NCBI GenBank assembly: GCA_023487865.1
Contig: JAMDBG010000126.1
Span: 1-21,915 of the forward strand
Source: Deltaproteobacteria bacterium
Lineage (GTDB): Bacteria > Desulfobacterota > Syntrophia > Syntrophales > UBA5619
Length of the DNA stretch: 21,915 bases
Reading direction: 5' to 3'
Below, piece by piece: positions 1-8,800 of this stretch. Below the pieces are notes generated by a model. It saw nothing but the letters and a program-made list of their open reading frames with translations. It was not told the DNA's origin and searched no databases. Position numbers and translations under genes: made by a program. Every line of letters begins with the position of its first letter. Position 1 is the stretch's first letter.

Positions 1-2292
1 ATGGAAGAGGCTGCGGAAGAAATCCCCGATGCCCCGCATTCCCCTGACGAGGGTATCCGTGACGGGGTCCACTGGCCGTTGAGGACAGGTTTCTTTCGGC
101 GATGTCCCCGTGAAGTACGCCTCTTGAAACGTTTGCGGGCAGGAGGCGGTGGCGAGGTATCCGGACTCCGGATCGATCCGGGCGGTCTCCACACCCTGCG
201 GCTGGATCGGGGCCGGCGGCCCGGATTGGGGATAGAGGGCCCGCATAAACCGCGCCCAGATGTGGAGCGCTCCGCTCGCTCCGGTCAACCCCGTGTCCGC
301 GCCGGAGTCGTACCCCACCCATACGGCACAGACGATGTCGGGGGTGTACCCCACGAACCAGGAATCCCGATTGCCGTCGGTCGTTCCGGTTTTCCCCGCT
401 GCCGGAAAGGATATCCCCAGCGTCTTGGCCGATTGTGCCGTACCGCGTTCCAGTACTCCTTCCATCGCGTAACCGGCAAGGTATGCCGCCCGCGGATCAA
501 GCGCCGCATCGCGCTGAACCTTCTTTGCCGTGAGGAGATCTCCGTCTGCCGTGGTCACCGATAAAAGGGGAAACGGGGCGAAACGGACACCCCCCGAAGC
601 AATCGTCGCATAGGCATAGGCGAGCTCCATCGGGGTGACTTCGAAACTCCCCAAGGCCATCGATGGGACGGGTAAAAGCGGGCTTGTGATACCCGCCGCA
701 CGCGCGGTCTTGAGCACTTCCTTCAAGCCGACGTCGTATGCCAGCCGGACGGTGGCTGTGTTGACCGACTCCTCAATCGCCTTGCGAATCGTGATCCGTC
801 CATAGGTCCTTTTTTCGAAATTCGCCGGAGTCCAGATCCCTGCCGGGGTGGGGATCGACACCGGTTCGCCCGACACGATCGTCGAGAGTGTCTTGTCTCC
901 TGCGGCCTGAATCGACAGTGATAACGCCGTGAGCAGGACGAATGGTTTGAAGGCGCTTCCCGGCTGACGTTTCGCATCCACCGCCCGGTTGAACTGGGTT
1001 TCCCCGTAGTCCCGCCCGCCGACCATCGCGGTCATCGCCCCGGTTCTCGGATCCACGGCGACCAGCGCGACCTGCAGCGGTTCGCCGGCAGGTTGCGCCT
1101 TTTTTTCGAGCGCCTTGAGTCCCCGGGTGACGGCCTGATGGGCGGCGGCCTGGTGCGTGGGGTCGAGGGTGGTGTAATAGCGGTCCCCCGCCCGGTAGAG
1201 TTTTTCGCCCCCCAGCTCTTCCGCGGTGAGCCGCTGGATGTAGTCCACAAAGTAGGATGCCATGTGAACAGAGGCGTTGCGTGGCCGGATCCGAACCGGC
1301 GCGTTTGACGCCCTGCGGAACTCATCCTCCCGGATCATCTCGAGCTGGCGCATCCGCAGCAGGACCGAGTTGCGCCGCTCTTTTGCCATCTTAGCGTTCC
1401 TCAGGAGGGAGTGCCGGTTCGGAGAGCGGATGATCACGGCAAGCAGCGCCGCCTCCTCCAGGGAAATCTCTTTCGCATGTTTCGAAAAATAGAATCCCGC
1501 CGCCTCCTCGATGCCGTAGATCCCCCGGAGGCCTTCCTGCCCGAAGTAAATCTTGTTGAGATACATCTCCAGGATCTGTTTTTTCGAGTACCGCAACTCA
1601 AGGATAAGCGCGAGCTCCGCTTCCCGTAACTTGCGCCCGATGGTCTTTTTGGGGGAGAGGAAGAAATTTTTCGCGAGTTGCTGAGTGATGGTGGAACCGC
1701 CTTGAGCGAACCGCTGTTCCCTGAGGTTGACAAACAATGCCCGGCCGACCGCCGGGATGTCGATCCCCAGATGGGAATAAAAGCGCGCGTCTTCGGATGC
1801 GATCACCGCATTCTGCAGGAAAGCAGAAATGGCGGAAAGGGGAACCGGGCTCCGGGACTCCCTCTTCGGGCCCATGATGCGGCCGATCTCCTCCGGCTCC
1901 AGGCGGATCGAATCCAGCGGCACTCCGGTCGGGGAGGCCAGCGACACGACCCTGCCGTCGTGAACCGCGATCTCCACCGGGCCGCTCTCGCGGGAGGGAT
2001 TCATCGCACCGCTGTCACGCAGGAATATCTGGAGGTTTGCCTGCTCTTCGGAGAACGTCCCGGCCCGGGACGGCTTTCCCGGAACTTTCCGATAGGAGAG
2101 CCTCTGCAGGCGTTCGGCAATGCGGAGGTTCCCCAGGTGGTCCCCCTTCCGGATCTCCGTGGGGCGGCCGTAAAGGATGGAGGGGGCTTCCCATGTGTCC
2201 CCGGCAATCCCCCGGCCTACCTTGACGTACAGGTAGCCGAACTGGATCAGGAGGGCCACTGCAAGGGCCGGAAAAAGATATCTTCGGATCAA
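1..2292 (-). CDS. Class A penicillin-binding protein, PBP1B-like (3' end off the window)
   Basis: Bifunctional peptidoglycan synthase: it polymerises lipid II into glycan strands and cross-links the peptides, anchored in the inner membrane facing the periplasm. 764 residues are readable before the window edge. A short N-tail and one membrane helix (residues 5-24) are followed by a UB2H-like segment (about 36-95, with APSILYGRP), typical of PBP1B. The glycosyltransferase domain has EDARFYSHLG (catalytic Glu167), QGGSTITQQLAKN (197-209) and RKLRE (220-224). The transpeptidase domain has SAFK (nucleophile Ser446), SVN (509-511) and KTGT (634-637). The frame opens after a TAA, and the only start ahead of the membrane helix is TTG at 2292, preceded by a GGGAAGGA ribosome site 4-5 nt away. 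The assignment to class A is secure; the 1B subtype rests on the UB2H-like stretch. Confidence 0.95.
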   Translation of the reverse strand, partial: MIRRYLFPALAVALLIQFGYLYVKVGRGIAGDTWEAPSILYGRPTEIRKGDHLGNLRIAERLQRLSYRKVPGKPSRAGTFSEEQANLQIFLRDSGAMNPSRESGPVEIAVHDGRVVSLASPTGVPLDSIRLEPEEIGRIMGPKRESRSPVPLSAISAFLQNAVIASEDARFYSHLGIDIPAVGRALFVNLREQRFAQGGSTITQQLAKNFFLSPKKTIGRKLREAELALILELRYSKKQILEMYLNKIYFGQEGLRGIYGIEEAAGFYFSKHAKEISLEEAALLAVIIRSPNRHSLLRNAKMAKERRNSVLLRMRQLEMIREDEFRRASNAPVRIRPRNASVHMASYFVDYIQRLTAEELGGEKLYRAGDRYYTTLDPTHQAAAHQAVTRGLKALEKKAQPAGEPLQVALVAVDPRTGAMTAMVGGRDYGETQFNRAVDAKRQPGSAFKPFVLLTALSLSIQAAGDKTLSTIVSGEPVSIPTPAGIWTPANFEKRTYGRITIRKAIEESVNTATVRLAYDVGLKEVLKTARAAGITSPLLPVPSMALGSFEVTPMELAYAYATIASGGVRFAPFPLLSVTTADGDLLTAKKVQRDAALDPRAAYLAGYAMEGVLERGTAQSAKTLGISFPAAGKTGTTDGNRDSWFVGYTPDIVCAVWVGYDSGADTGLTGASGALHIWARFMRALYPQSGPPAPIQPQGVETARIDPESGYLATASCPQTFQEAYFTGTSPKETCPQRPVDPVTDTLVRGMRGIGDFFRSLFH

Positions 2293-2370
2293 AGCGTCCT
2301 TCCCGCCGCTTCTATGAAGGGCCGAAACATCGTCGTCATGTTAATGCGCTTGAATTTCCCAGGTCGCAAA

Positions 2371-2398
2371 TGGATAGGAACCGTATTGCACAAGTCAA
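2371..2398 (-). promoter_or_regulatory. Possible promoter for the PBP gene
   Basis: On the minus strand TTGACT (2398-2393) is followed after 16 nt by TATCCA (2376-2371). The -35 is good and the -10 poor. It lies about 80 nt upstream of the TTG start, between the PBP gene and the hairpin behind the lipoprotein gene, which is where an independent promoter would be expected. Confidence 0.3.
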
Positions 2399-2440
2399 AA
2401 ATAAAAAAGCTCCGCTCATGGGGGAAATGCCGGTCGCGTT

Positions 2441-2482
2441 GTTCAAACACGCCCCCCGGGGGGCGGGGGGTCGTGTTTGAAC
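2441..2482 (-). terminator. Strong GC-rich hairpin downstream of the lipoprotein gene
   Basis: The arms GTTCAAACACG (2441-2451) and CGTGTTTGAAC (2472-2482) are perfect 11-bp inverted repeats. Inside them CCCCCC (2452-2457) can pair with GGGGGG (2465-2470), with a single T bulge at 2471. The hairpin begins 18 nt past the stop of the lipoprotein gene. On the minus strand a T-rich run lies only about 35 nt further on (2407-2397), not directly after the stem, so this is not a textbook intrinsic terminator. It may instead protect the mRNA 3' end. Confidence 0.5.
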
Positions 2483-2499
2483 CCTGCCCGCGTGGGGCA

Positions 2500-3693
2500 T
2501 TAGGGCACCAAAATAAAATCCTGAACGACGCCTGCGGAAACATCCCGGCTCACTTGCTGTGTCGTGTAACCCTCCGCAGAAGCCTCGAGGACGTATTTGC
2601 CGGCAACCGCAGCCTGTGCGGACAGCGCAATCGGCAGAGTACCGGTACCGAATTGACCCAGCAACGGCGCAGAGACTGGCAACGTCAACACATAGCCGCC
2701 GGTACCGGGATCGACGGCTTTGTCTGCAACCGTTACAGTCGGGCCGCCGCCGAACACTTGTTTGGCTGCCGCGTAAGCCACTTCCGTCGTGCTCGGGGGA
2801 TCTAATGTGACCGTTCCGCCGGCATTTTTTGTCGTGGAAATCGGCAGCGTGATTCGCGAGAGGTTGGTACTCACGATGGTGGTGCTAACCGTGGTTGCGA
2901 CCGGCACGCCGGCAATGACCGCAGTGGCGCGACCTTTACCGGTAAGCACAACATCATAGTTTCCCGGTGCAAGACGAGCCAGGAAAAATTCTCCCGTTTG
3001 CGGGTTCGGCGTCGTGGAACAGATGACTTTGCCGTTCGTCTGTGCCGACACCCGGATATCGTCGCCCAGAATGGCTGTATCCACAAAGCCCTCGATACCG
3101 TTCAACTCGGTGGGCACCACCTTGATCACGGGTTTAAGGGAATACGTTCCATTGCCTCGCGTCACGACGGACTTTAGGGCATCGAAATCCAGCACCAGAT
3201 CAACGTGTTGACCGGGGGCCACGTCAAACTCGTTGACCAGTTTGATCCCGCTTTGCACGGCACTCGGCGTATCCAGAGCGATTTCCCTATTGGGGTCCGA
3301 TGTCAATACAACCGAGTTGGCAATATTCGTTTCGCTGTTGGCCGCCAATTCCAGGCGCAGTTGCGTGTAATGACCCGCCGGCAGCAAGGTCTGCCCCAGG
3401 TCTTCCAAAACGCCGTTTGTGAGGTTCAGCAAATTGATTTTACGTGCGGGATTGAGAGTGATATCGGCCCAGCCGGGATCATTTCCGGAAGCCGAACTGC
3501 TCTGATGAACCCGTACTTTATTGATGGTTACGTTGACTGCGGCAAAGCCGCCGGCCGGCGCATCGGTCAGCAGCACACTGAGCGAACTATCGCCCTGTGG
3601 ATTCGAATCTCCGCCGCCACCACATCCGGCCAGCAGAATGATGAGTGATGCCGCAAAATAGGGCAACACCGCTTTTATGAGATTGGTTTGCAT
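2500..3693 (-). CDS. DUF4382-domain lipoprotein
   Basis: Predicted exported lipoprotein of 397 residues; function unknown. The start ATG at 3693 is chosen because AGAAAGGAGG lies 7 nt upstream; an in-frame start at 3777 would add 28 non-signal residues. The N-terminus is a lipoprotein signal with lipobox LLAGC (Cys24), then a glycine/serine linker. Residues about 35-190 match the DUF4382 pattern (SVLLTDAPAGG near the start, then alternating beta strands ending in a VIKVVP strand). A second beta-rich part follows (GIEGFVDTA, LARLAPGNYDVVLTG), resembling carboxypeptidase-regulatory or transthyretin-like beta sandwiches. There is no catalytic motif. Composition looks less GC-rich than the flanking genes. 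It stands alone between a hairpin and a long AT-richer gap, so it is probably a single-gene unit. Confidence 0.85.
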   Translation of the reverse strand: MQTNLIKAVLPYFAASLIILLAGCGGGGDSNPQGDSSLSVLLTDAPAGGFAAVNVTINKVRVHQSSSASGNDPGWADITLNPARKINLLNLTNGVLEDLGQTLLPAGHYTQLRLELAANSETNIANSVVLTSDPNREIALDTPSAVQSGIKLVNEFDVAPGQHVDLVLDFDALKSVVTRGNGTYSLKPVIKVVPTELNGIEGFVDTAILGDDIRVSAQTNGKVICSTTPNPQTGEFFLARLAPGNYDVVLTGKGRATAVIAGVPVATTVSTTIVSTNLSRITLPISTTKNAGGTVTLDPPSTTEVAYAAAKQVFGGGPTVTVADKAVDPGTGGYVLTLPVSAPLLGQFGTGTLPIALSAQAAVAGKYVLEASAEGYTTQQVSRDVSAGVVQDFILVP

Positions 3694-4096
3694 GGTTCGT
3701 CCTCCTTTCTCCTTACACCTAAGGGTAAAATCGGAAAGGGAAGCCAAATCCCCGAGTCGCATGTCCCAGGGGCACATCAGAGGATTGGTTATCGACCGAT
3801 ATCTGCCTATCCCTCGTTCCTGATCGCGATACGGCTATTATCTTTGAGGTAAGCACAGGAGATGCCAATGGCGGCCTATCGTGTTAACTTACTAAATTTA
3901 CGACGTTTATGAAAAGATCCAGGCGTTCACATCGGCGACATTGAAGGATTTTCCATACACCAGAGGTGAAAAGCTGTAGGGTATTCCCTTCGCTTCATTT
4001 GCCCATACCTGCCGGGGATGTCGGCGCACAGTTTGGCCGGTCACCCCGGTGCGGATAGACCCTTGTTTATCCCGACGTTGCCGGATGTATATATCA
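3694..4096. other. AT-richer divergent intergenic region
   Basis: About 400 bp between the lipoprotein gene (minus) and the MFS promoter (plus), visibly less GC-rich than the genes around it. It holds the AGAAAGGAGG ribosome site of the lipoprotein gene (3710-3701 on the minus strand) and a lone GATAAT -10-like hexamer (minus strand, about 3842-3837) without a well-spaced -35. Short open stretches occur on both strands, but none has a ribosome site or a recognisable product. No structured RNA or repeat was recognised. Confidence 0.5.
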
Positions 4097-4125
4097 TTGA
4101 CACATGAGGCGGTTCTTCCTATACT
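4097..4125 (+). promoter_or_regulatory. Near-consensus sigma70 promoter for the MFS gene
   Basis: TTGACA (4097-4102), a 17-nt spacer, then TATACT (4120-4125). This is a perfect -35, optimal spacing and a 5/6 -10. Transcription should begin near 4132, about 40 nt before the TTG start at 4172. It implies strong basal expression unless a repressor intervenes, and it excludes translation starts upstream of about 4132. Confidence 0.8.
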
Positions 4126-4171
4126 CCGCCCATCCAAACCAGTGTCTCATCACACAACCGGACAGCGACCA

Positions 4172-5437
4172 TTGAAAACCGACATACAAAGCGACTCCGC
4201 CTGGCTCACCGGGATCTGTCTGAGCCGTTGTTTTTTTGCATTCATCTTCACCACCTACTCGGCGGCGCTGCCACTCCTGAAAACCGATTGGGACATGTCG
4301 GCAAGCCAGGCGGGTCTGATCCAATCGGCCTGGCATGCCGGCTATCTGATATCGTTGTTTACGGTCGGCTTCATTGCCGATCGGCGCGGCGCCAAAAAAA
4401 CGTTTCTGATCGGCAGCGTCCTGGCCGGCCTCAGCGCGCTGATGTTCGCGTTTTTCGCTGACGGCTTTGTCTCCGGTCTGCTCCTTTACGGATTTACGGG
4501 ATTGTGTTCGGGATCATCCTATACGCCCGGTTTGACGCTCGTTGCGGAGCGCTTCGCACCCCTTGAGCGCGGCCGTGCCATGGGATGGTTTCTTGCCGCC
4601 GCCTCGCTCGGGTACGGCGCATCGCTGCTCCTGAGCGGAATCCTGATGCCGCACGCCGGCTGGCAGGGATCGTTTGTCGCCACCGCGTGCGGACCGATCG
4701 TCGCTTCGCTGATCTCCTTTTGGACGCTGCGCGCGACACCCAACGTGGTTCATCCCCGCGGCAGCGAACTGACCGGCATCCTGGCCCTCCGCGCGGTCTG
4801 GAAAAACAAGCCGGCCATGCTCCTGATCTGGGCCTATGTATTCCACGCCTGGGAACTGCTGGGGTTATGGGCGTGGCTGCCCGCATATTTCGCGGCATCA
4901 ATGGTGCAGAAGGGTGGCCTGACGATGCAGGCCGCCGGTTTCGGCGCCCTCTTTACCGCACTCACTTACATCACCAGCATGAGCGGCAGCATTTACGGCG
5001 GCGCCCTGTCGGACCGCTGGGGACGCACCCGGGCGATCCTCTGGGGGGCATGCCTGAGCCTTCTGTGCTCGTTCACGTTCGGCTGGATGATGGCGCTGCC
5101 CCTGTGGCTCCTGGTGACCGTGGCGGCAATCTACAACGTTTCCGCCATCGCCGATTCGTCGGTCTATTCGACGGCGCTCACGGAACTGGTCCCGCCCCAC
5201 TATCTGGGCGCCGCGTATGCGCTGCGCTCGCTCCTTGGCTTCGGGGGCGGGATCATCAGCCCCTGGGTGTTCGGGCTCGTTATCGACTGGGCGCGCGGCG
5301 AACCGCTCCGCTCGGAGACGATGGCCTGGGGACTTGCGTGGACGGCACTCGGCATCGGCGCAGCCTTTGGACCGCTGATGACGCTCATGCTGCGCGCGAC
5401 ACCCGAGGCGAAAAAGATGGCCGGCGGGAAAAGGTAG
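4172..5437 (+). CDS. MFS (major facilitator superfamily) transporter
   Basis: Inner-membrane secondary transporter, 421 residues from the chosen start, with about 12 hydrophobic helices in two halves. The first half carries an MFS loop 2-3 signature (GFIADRRGAKKTF), and the equivalent loop of the second half has GGALSDRWGRTRA. The substrate cannot be read from the sequence; the overall style resembles CynX/NimT-like or organic-anion permeases, which is a guess. The frame is open from 4049 and contains an ATG at 4085, but both lie upstream of the expected transcription start. TTG at 4172, followed by KTDIQSDSAWLTG and the first helix, is preferred; GTG at 4142 is the other option. The ribosome site before TTG is weak (GGACAGCG). 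It faces the efflux operon's last gene and is transcribed alone. Confidence 0.85.
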   Translation: MKTDIQSDSAWLTGICLSRCFFAFIFTTYSAALPLLKTDWDMSASQAGLIQSAWHAGYLISLFTVGFIADRRGAKKTFLIGSVLAGLSALMFAFFADGFVSGLLLYGFTGLCSGSSYTPGLTLVAERFAPLERGRAMGWFLAAASLGYGASLLLSGILMPHAGWQGSFVATACGPIVASLISFWTLRATPNVVHPRGSELTGILALRAVWKNKPAMLLIWAYVFHAWELLGLWAWLPAYFAASMVQKGGLTMQAAGFGALFTALTYITSMSGSIYGGALSDRWGRTRAILWGACLSLLCSFTFGWMMALPLWLLVTVAAIYNVSAIADSSVYSTALTELVPPHYLGAAYALRSLLGFGGGIISPWVFGLVIDWARGEPLRSETMAWGLAWTALGIGAAFGPLMTLMLRATPEAKKMAGGKR

Positions 5438-5490
5438 CCGGCGCACAATTCCTTGGTTTTACACGCGGACTGCACCTAAGAGTCGAGCAT

Positions 5491-5550
5491 ATGGAATTTA
5501 AGGATATCTGTCTGCGGAAGTCAGAGGCACGCTTTTATGCGCTGGTCTGA
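5491..5550 (+). other. Short open frame, possible gene remnant
   Basis: A 19-codon frame between the MFS gene and the end of the efflux operon begins MEFKDICLRKSEARFY. This loosely resembles the N-terminus of nitroreductase-family flavoproteins, which often begin MEF followed by a basic stretch and RxY/RxF. There is no clear ribosome site, and the sequence after its TGA does not continue the resemblance. It is either chance or the stub of a decayed gene. Confidence 0.15.
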
Positions 5551-5604
5551 TAAACGCGACGATCATGCCCTGCGGGAATATCTCCGGTGTGAAAAGCGCA
5601 GGCC

Positions 5605-5895
5605 CTAAACGGTCTCCTCCATGGGCAGAAGGAAGCTCCGGACGCCGGCGCGGGGATGATCCTGTTTGAGCTCTCGGATCCGCTCGCGGATCCTGGGGAT
5701 CTCCTCATCGGCCACGGCCATGAACAGGACATTGTTCTTCCCGGGCCAGAAGTGGGTCCCCAGCTTCGGCTCGGTTTCCGTCCCCTCTCCCCTGGCCTCC
5801 ACCATCTTCGTGTACGCCCGGACCCCGGCCTCCTTGAGGGCGGCGATCACATATTCATCCGCCGCCTCGCCGTAGATGATCAGACACATCTTCAT
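5605..5895 (-). CDS. PG0541-family, PII-like RND-pump-associated protein
   Basis: Small soluble protein of 96 residues with no signal peptide or membrane helix. It opens with a beta strand (MKMCLIIYG), then a helix and AGVRAYTKMVEARGEG, a layout like the beta-alpha-beta core and T-loop approach of PII signal proteins. A C-terminal helix (PRIRERIRELKQ) and a last strand (VRSFLLP) complete a ferredoxin-like fold. Proteins of this kind are known as PG0541-family transporter-associated proteins and sit beside RND pumps. Its ATG overlaps the pump's TGA by four bases (ATGA, 5895-5892), so it is translationally coupled to the pump. The likely role is a cytoplasmic regulator or ligand sensor of the pump; this is inference. 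The family name comes from memory of the pattern, not from a search. Confidence 0.8.
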   Translation of the reverse strand: MKMCLIIYGEAADEYVIAALKEAGVRAYTKMVEARGEGTETEPKLGTHFWPGKNNVLFMAVADEEIPRIRERIRELKQDHPRAGVRSFLLPMEETV

Positions 5896-8800
5896 GGCGT
5901 TTCCCCTCTGTGTTGATCGTTTCGATCATCCGATTTTCGGCCGGTATCGGAGGACTTCTGCGGTCTTTCCGTTCCGACACGCTTCCGTGCCCGGCGCCTT
6001 TTGAAGAAACCCTGCCAGTCGTCGAAAAGGTCATAGGCGGCCGGCACCACCAAGAGCGTGAGAAACAATGAAGTGAGAAGTCCGCCGATGACGGCGATCC
6101 CCATCGGGGAGCGGGTTTCCGCCCCTTCCCCCATGCCGAAGGCCACCGGCAGCATCCCGAAAATCATGGCAAAGGTGGTCATCAGGATCGGCCGGAGCCG
6201 GACCGGTCCGGCCTGGAGGATCGCCTCCCGGCGGGAAATACCCCGCTCCCTGAGGACGTTCGTGTAATCGACAAGAAGGATCGCGTTTTTCTTCACGAGC
6301 CCCATCAGGAGAATGAGGCCGATAAAACTGAAGATGCTGAGCGTATTTCCCGTCAGGAGCAGCGCGCCGAAGGCCCCGATGAACGAGAGCGGCATGGCCA
6401 GAAGCACGGTGAAGGGATGGATGAAGCTCTCGAACTGCGCGGCAAGGACCATGTAGGCCATGGCCACCCCGAGGATGATGGCAAACATCAGGTAGCCGAA
6501 TGATTCCGCCATGGTGCTTGCCTGCCCCCGGTATTTCGGGAGATAGTCGGGAGGGAGGATTTGGGCAGCGATGCCGTTGAGGCCTTCCATCGCCGCACCG
6601 AGGGGCACCCCCTCGAGGCTGGCAAAAAGGGTGATCGCCCGCTGGCGATCCTCGCGGTTGATGACGCTCGGCCCGCCCCCCTCCTGCACCCGGACGAGGT
6701 TGCGGAGTTCGACCAGCCGCCCGTCGCGCGACCGGACATAGAGCCTGCCCAGGTCATCCGGGTCCTGCCGTTCTTCCGGATTGAGGCGGATCCGCAGATC
6801 GTAGCGCTTCCCCCGGGTCTCGTCCTTGTACTTGGTCACCTCGGTCTCCCCGCTGATGAGGAGGTTGATCGCCTCGGCGACGGTCGTTACGTCCACCCCG
6901 AGGTCTGCAGCCTTGTCCCGGTCGATATAGACCTTGAGTTCGGGTTTACCCATCTCGATGGAGGTGTCGACGTCCACGATCCCCGGCAGCTTCGAGAATT
7001 CGCCGGCAATCTGCTTCGCATACTCCTGTATGGCCGCAAGATCGGGCCCCCGGACACTGTACTGGATCGGCACCTGCCGCTGACCGCCGCCGATCATGGA
7101 GAAGTCCTCCGCCGATACCTTGAGACCGGGAAACTGTCGCAGCCTCTCGCGAATCTCTTTTTTCAGATCCATCTGGGACTTCTTCCGTTCGCTCTTCGGG
7201 ATGAGGCTCGTCATCATGATCGCCCGGTTGACCGAGCCGCCGATCCCCAGCCGGTATAAGACCGCCCGGACCTCCGGCATTTTTCTGAGGATCTCCTCCG
7301 CCGGCCGGAAGAGCTCGTCGGCCTTTTCCACCGAATAGTCGATGGGCGCCTCCAGGCGGACGATGAACTGCCCCTGGTCCTCGGGGGGGGTGAACTCCTT
7401 CCCCAGGTACTTCGTCATATAGAGGCTGCCGGCAAACAGGACCACGGCGCCGATCATGATGAGGGCGCGATGGTTCAGGGAAAAGGCCAGGACACGGCGG
7501 TAGCCCGACTCCAGTCTTTTGTAACCCTGGTCGAACACATCCGCGAGACGATGATGCGGTTTGATAGAGGACGGCGCAGCGACCGATCCTTCCCGTTTCA
7601 CCACGGCGGGCTTCAGTAAGATCGAGGCCAGCATCGGCGTCAGCGTGAACGACACCAGCAGCGAAACGAGGACCGAGAAGACGACCGTGAGGGCGAACTG
7701 GAGAAAGAAGCGGCCGATCATCCCCTTCATGAATGCGACGGGCAGGAAGATCGCCACGATGGCAAAGGTGGTCGCCATGACCGCGAGACCGATCTCGGTG
7801 GTGGCGAAGGTCGCCGCTTCGCGCGGCGCCATCCCCTCCTCGACATGACGGTAAATGTTCTCGATGACGATGATGGCGTCATCGATCAGGAGCCCGACGG
7901 AGAGCGTCAGGGCGAGCATCGTCATGCTGTTGAAGGTGAACCCGAATACCCGGATCAGGGCGAAGGTCGCGATGATCGAGATCGGCAGGGCCACCGCACT
8001 GATCAGAGTCGTCCGGATGTTGCCGAGGAAGATGAAGACGGCGAGAACCGCGAAGAGCGATCCCACGATCAGGTGCTTTTGCACCTCCGCGATGGAGCGC
8101 CGGATGAAGACGGACTGGTCGATGGCGATGTTGATCTTCATCCCGGGCGGGAGGGTCGTGTTGATCTTCTCGATCTCCTTCTTGACCGCGTTGACCACGG
8201 CCACGGTGTTCGTCCCGGACTGCTTCTGCACGCCCATCGTCACGGCCGGAACGCCATTGAAGCGGGCGAGGGTGCGCCGCTCCTCCATCCCGTCCTCGGC
8301 CCTCCCGACATCCCGGAGGCGGACGGGGGCGCCCTTGTCATAGGCGATGACCAGGTCGTTGAAATCGGGGACGCTGAGGAACTCCCCTTTGACCTTGATC
8401 GTGTACTCCTTGGAAAGGCTCTCGATCCTGCCCCCCGGCAGCTCGATGTTCTGCCGCTTGAGGGCGCCCATGACGTCGCTCGCGGAGAGTCCGTAGGCCC
8501 GCAGCTTGCCGGAGTCGAGCCAGACGCGGACCTGGCGTAATTGCAGGCCATATATCTGGACGTCTCCGACGCCGTTGATCCGCTGGAGCTGCTCCTTCAA
8601 GACCTCGTCGACATAGGTGGAAAGCTCCCGGACCGTTTTCTGCCCCGCCAGGTTGAGCCACATGACCGCCGTCGCATCCGGATCCACCTTGGCGATCCGG
8701 GGTTCTTCGATATCATCGGGCAGCTTGTTCCGGATCAGGGCGACCTTCTCCCGGACGTCCTGGACGGCCAGATCGATATCGCGTTCGAGGACGAACTCGA

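Noticed and set aside
1678..2805. A 375-codon plus-strand frame running across the PBP and lipoprotein gene ends
   Set aside because: It crosses two real minus-strand genes and a hairpin; the product has no domain or credible start.
3750..3900. A c-di-GMP or other riboswitch in the lipoprotein leader
   Set aside because: The leader has scattered GC-rich pieces but not the conserved core of any riboswitch class I can recognise.
3907..4137. A 76-codon minus-strand open frame in the gap between the lipoprotein and MFS genes
   Set aside because: No ribosome site, no recognisable domain, and it overlaps the strong MFS promoter; codon use does not look coding.
7845..8540. Long plus-strand open frames opposite the RND gene (also at 6561, 9025 and 14795)
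   Set aside because: They are antisense shadows of well-supported genes in GC-rich DNA, with low-complexity Asp/Arg/His-rich products and no homology pattern.
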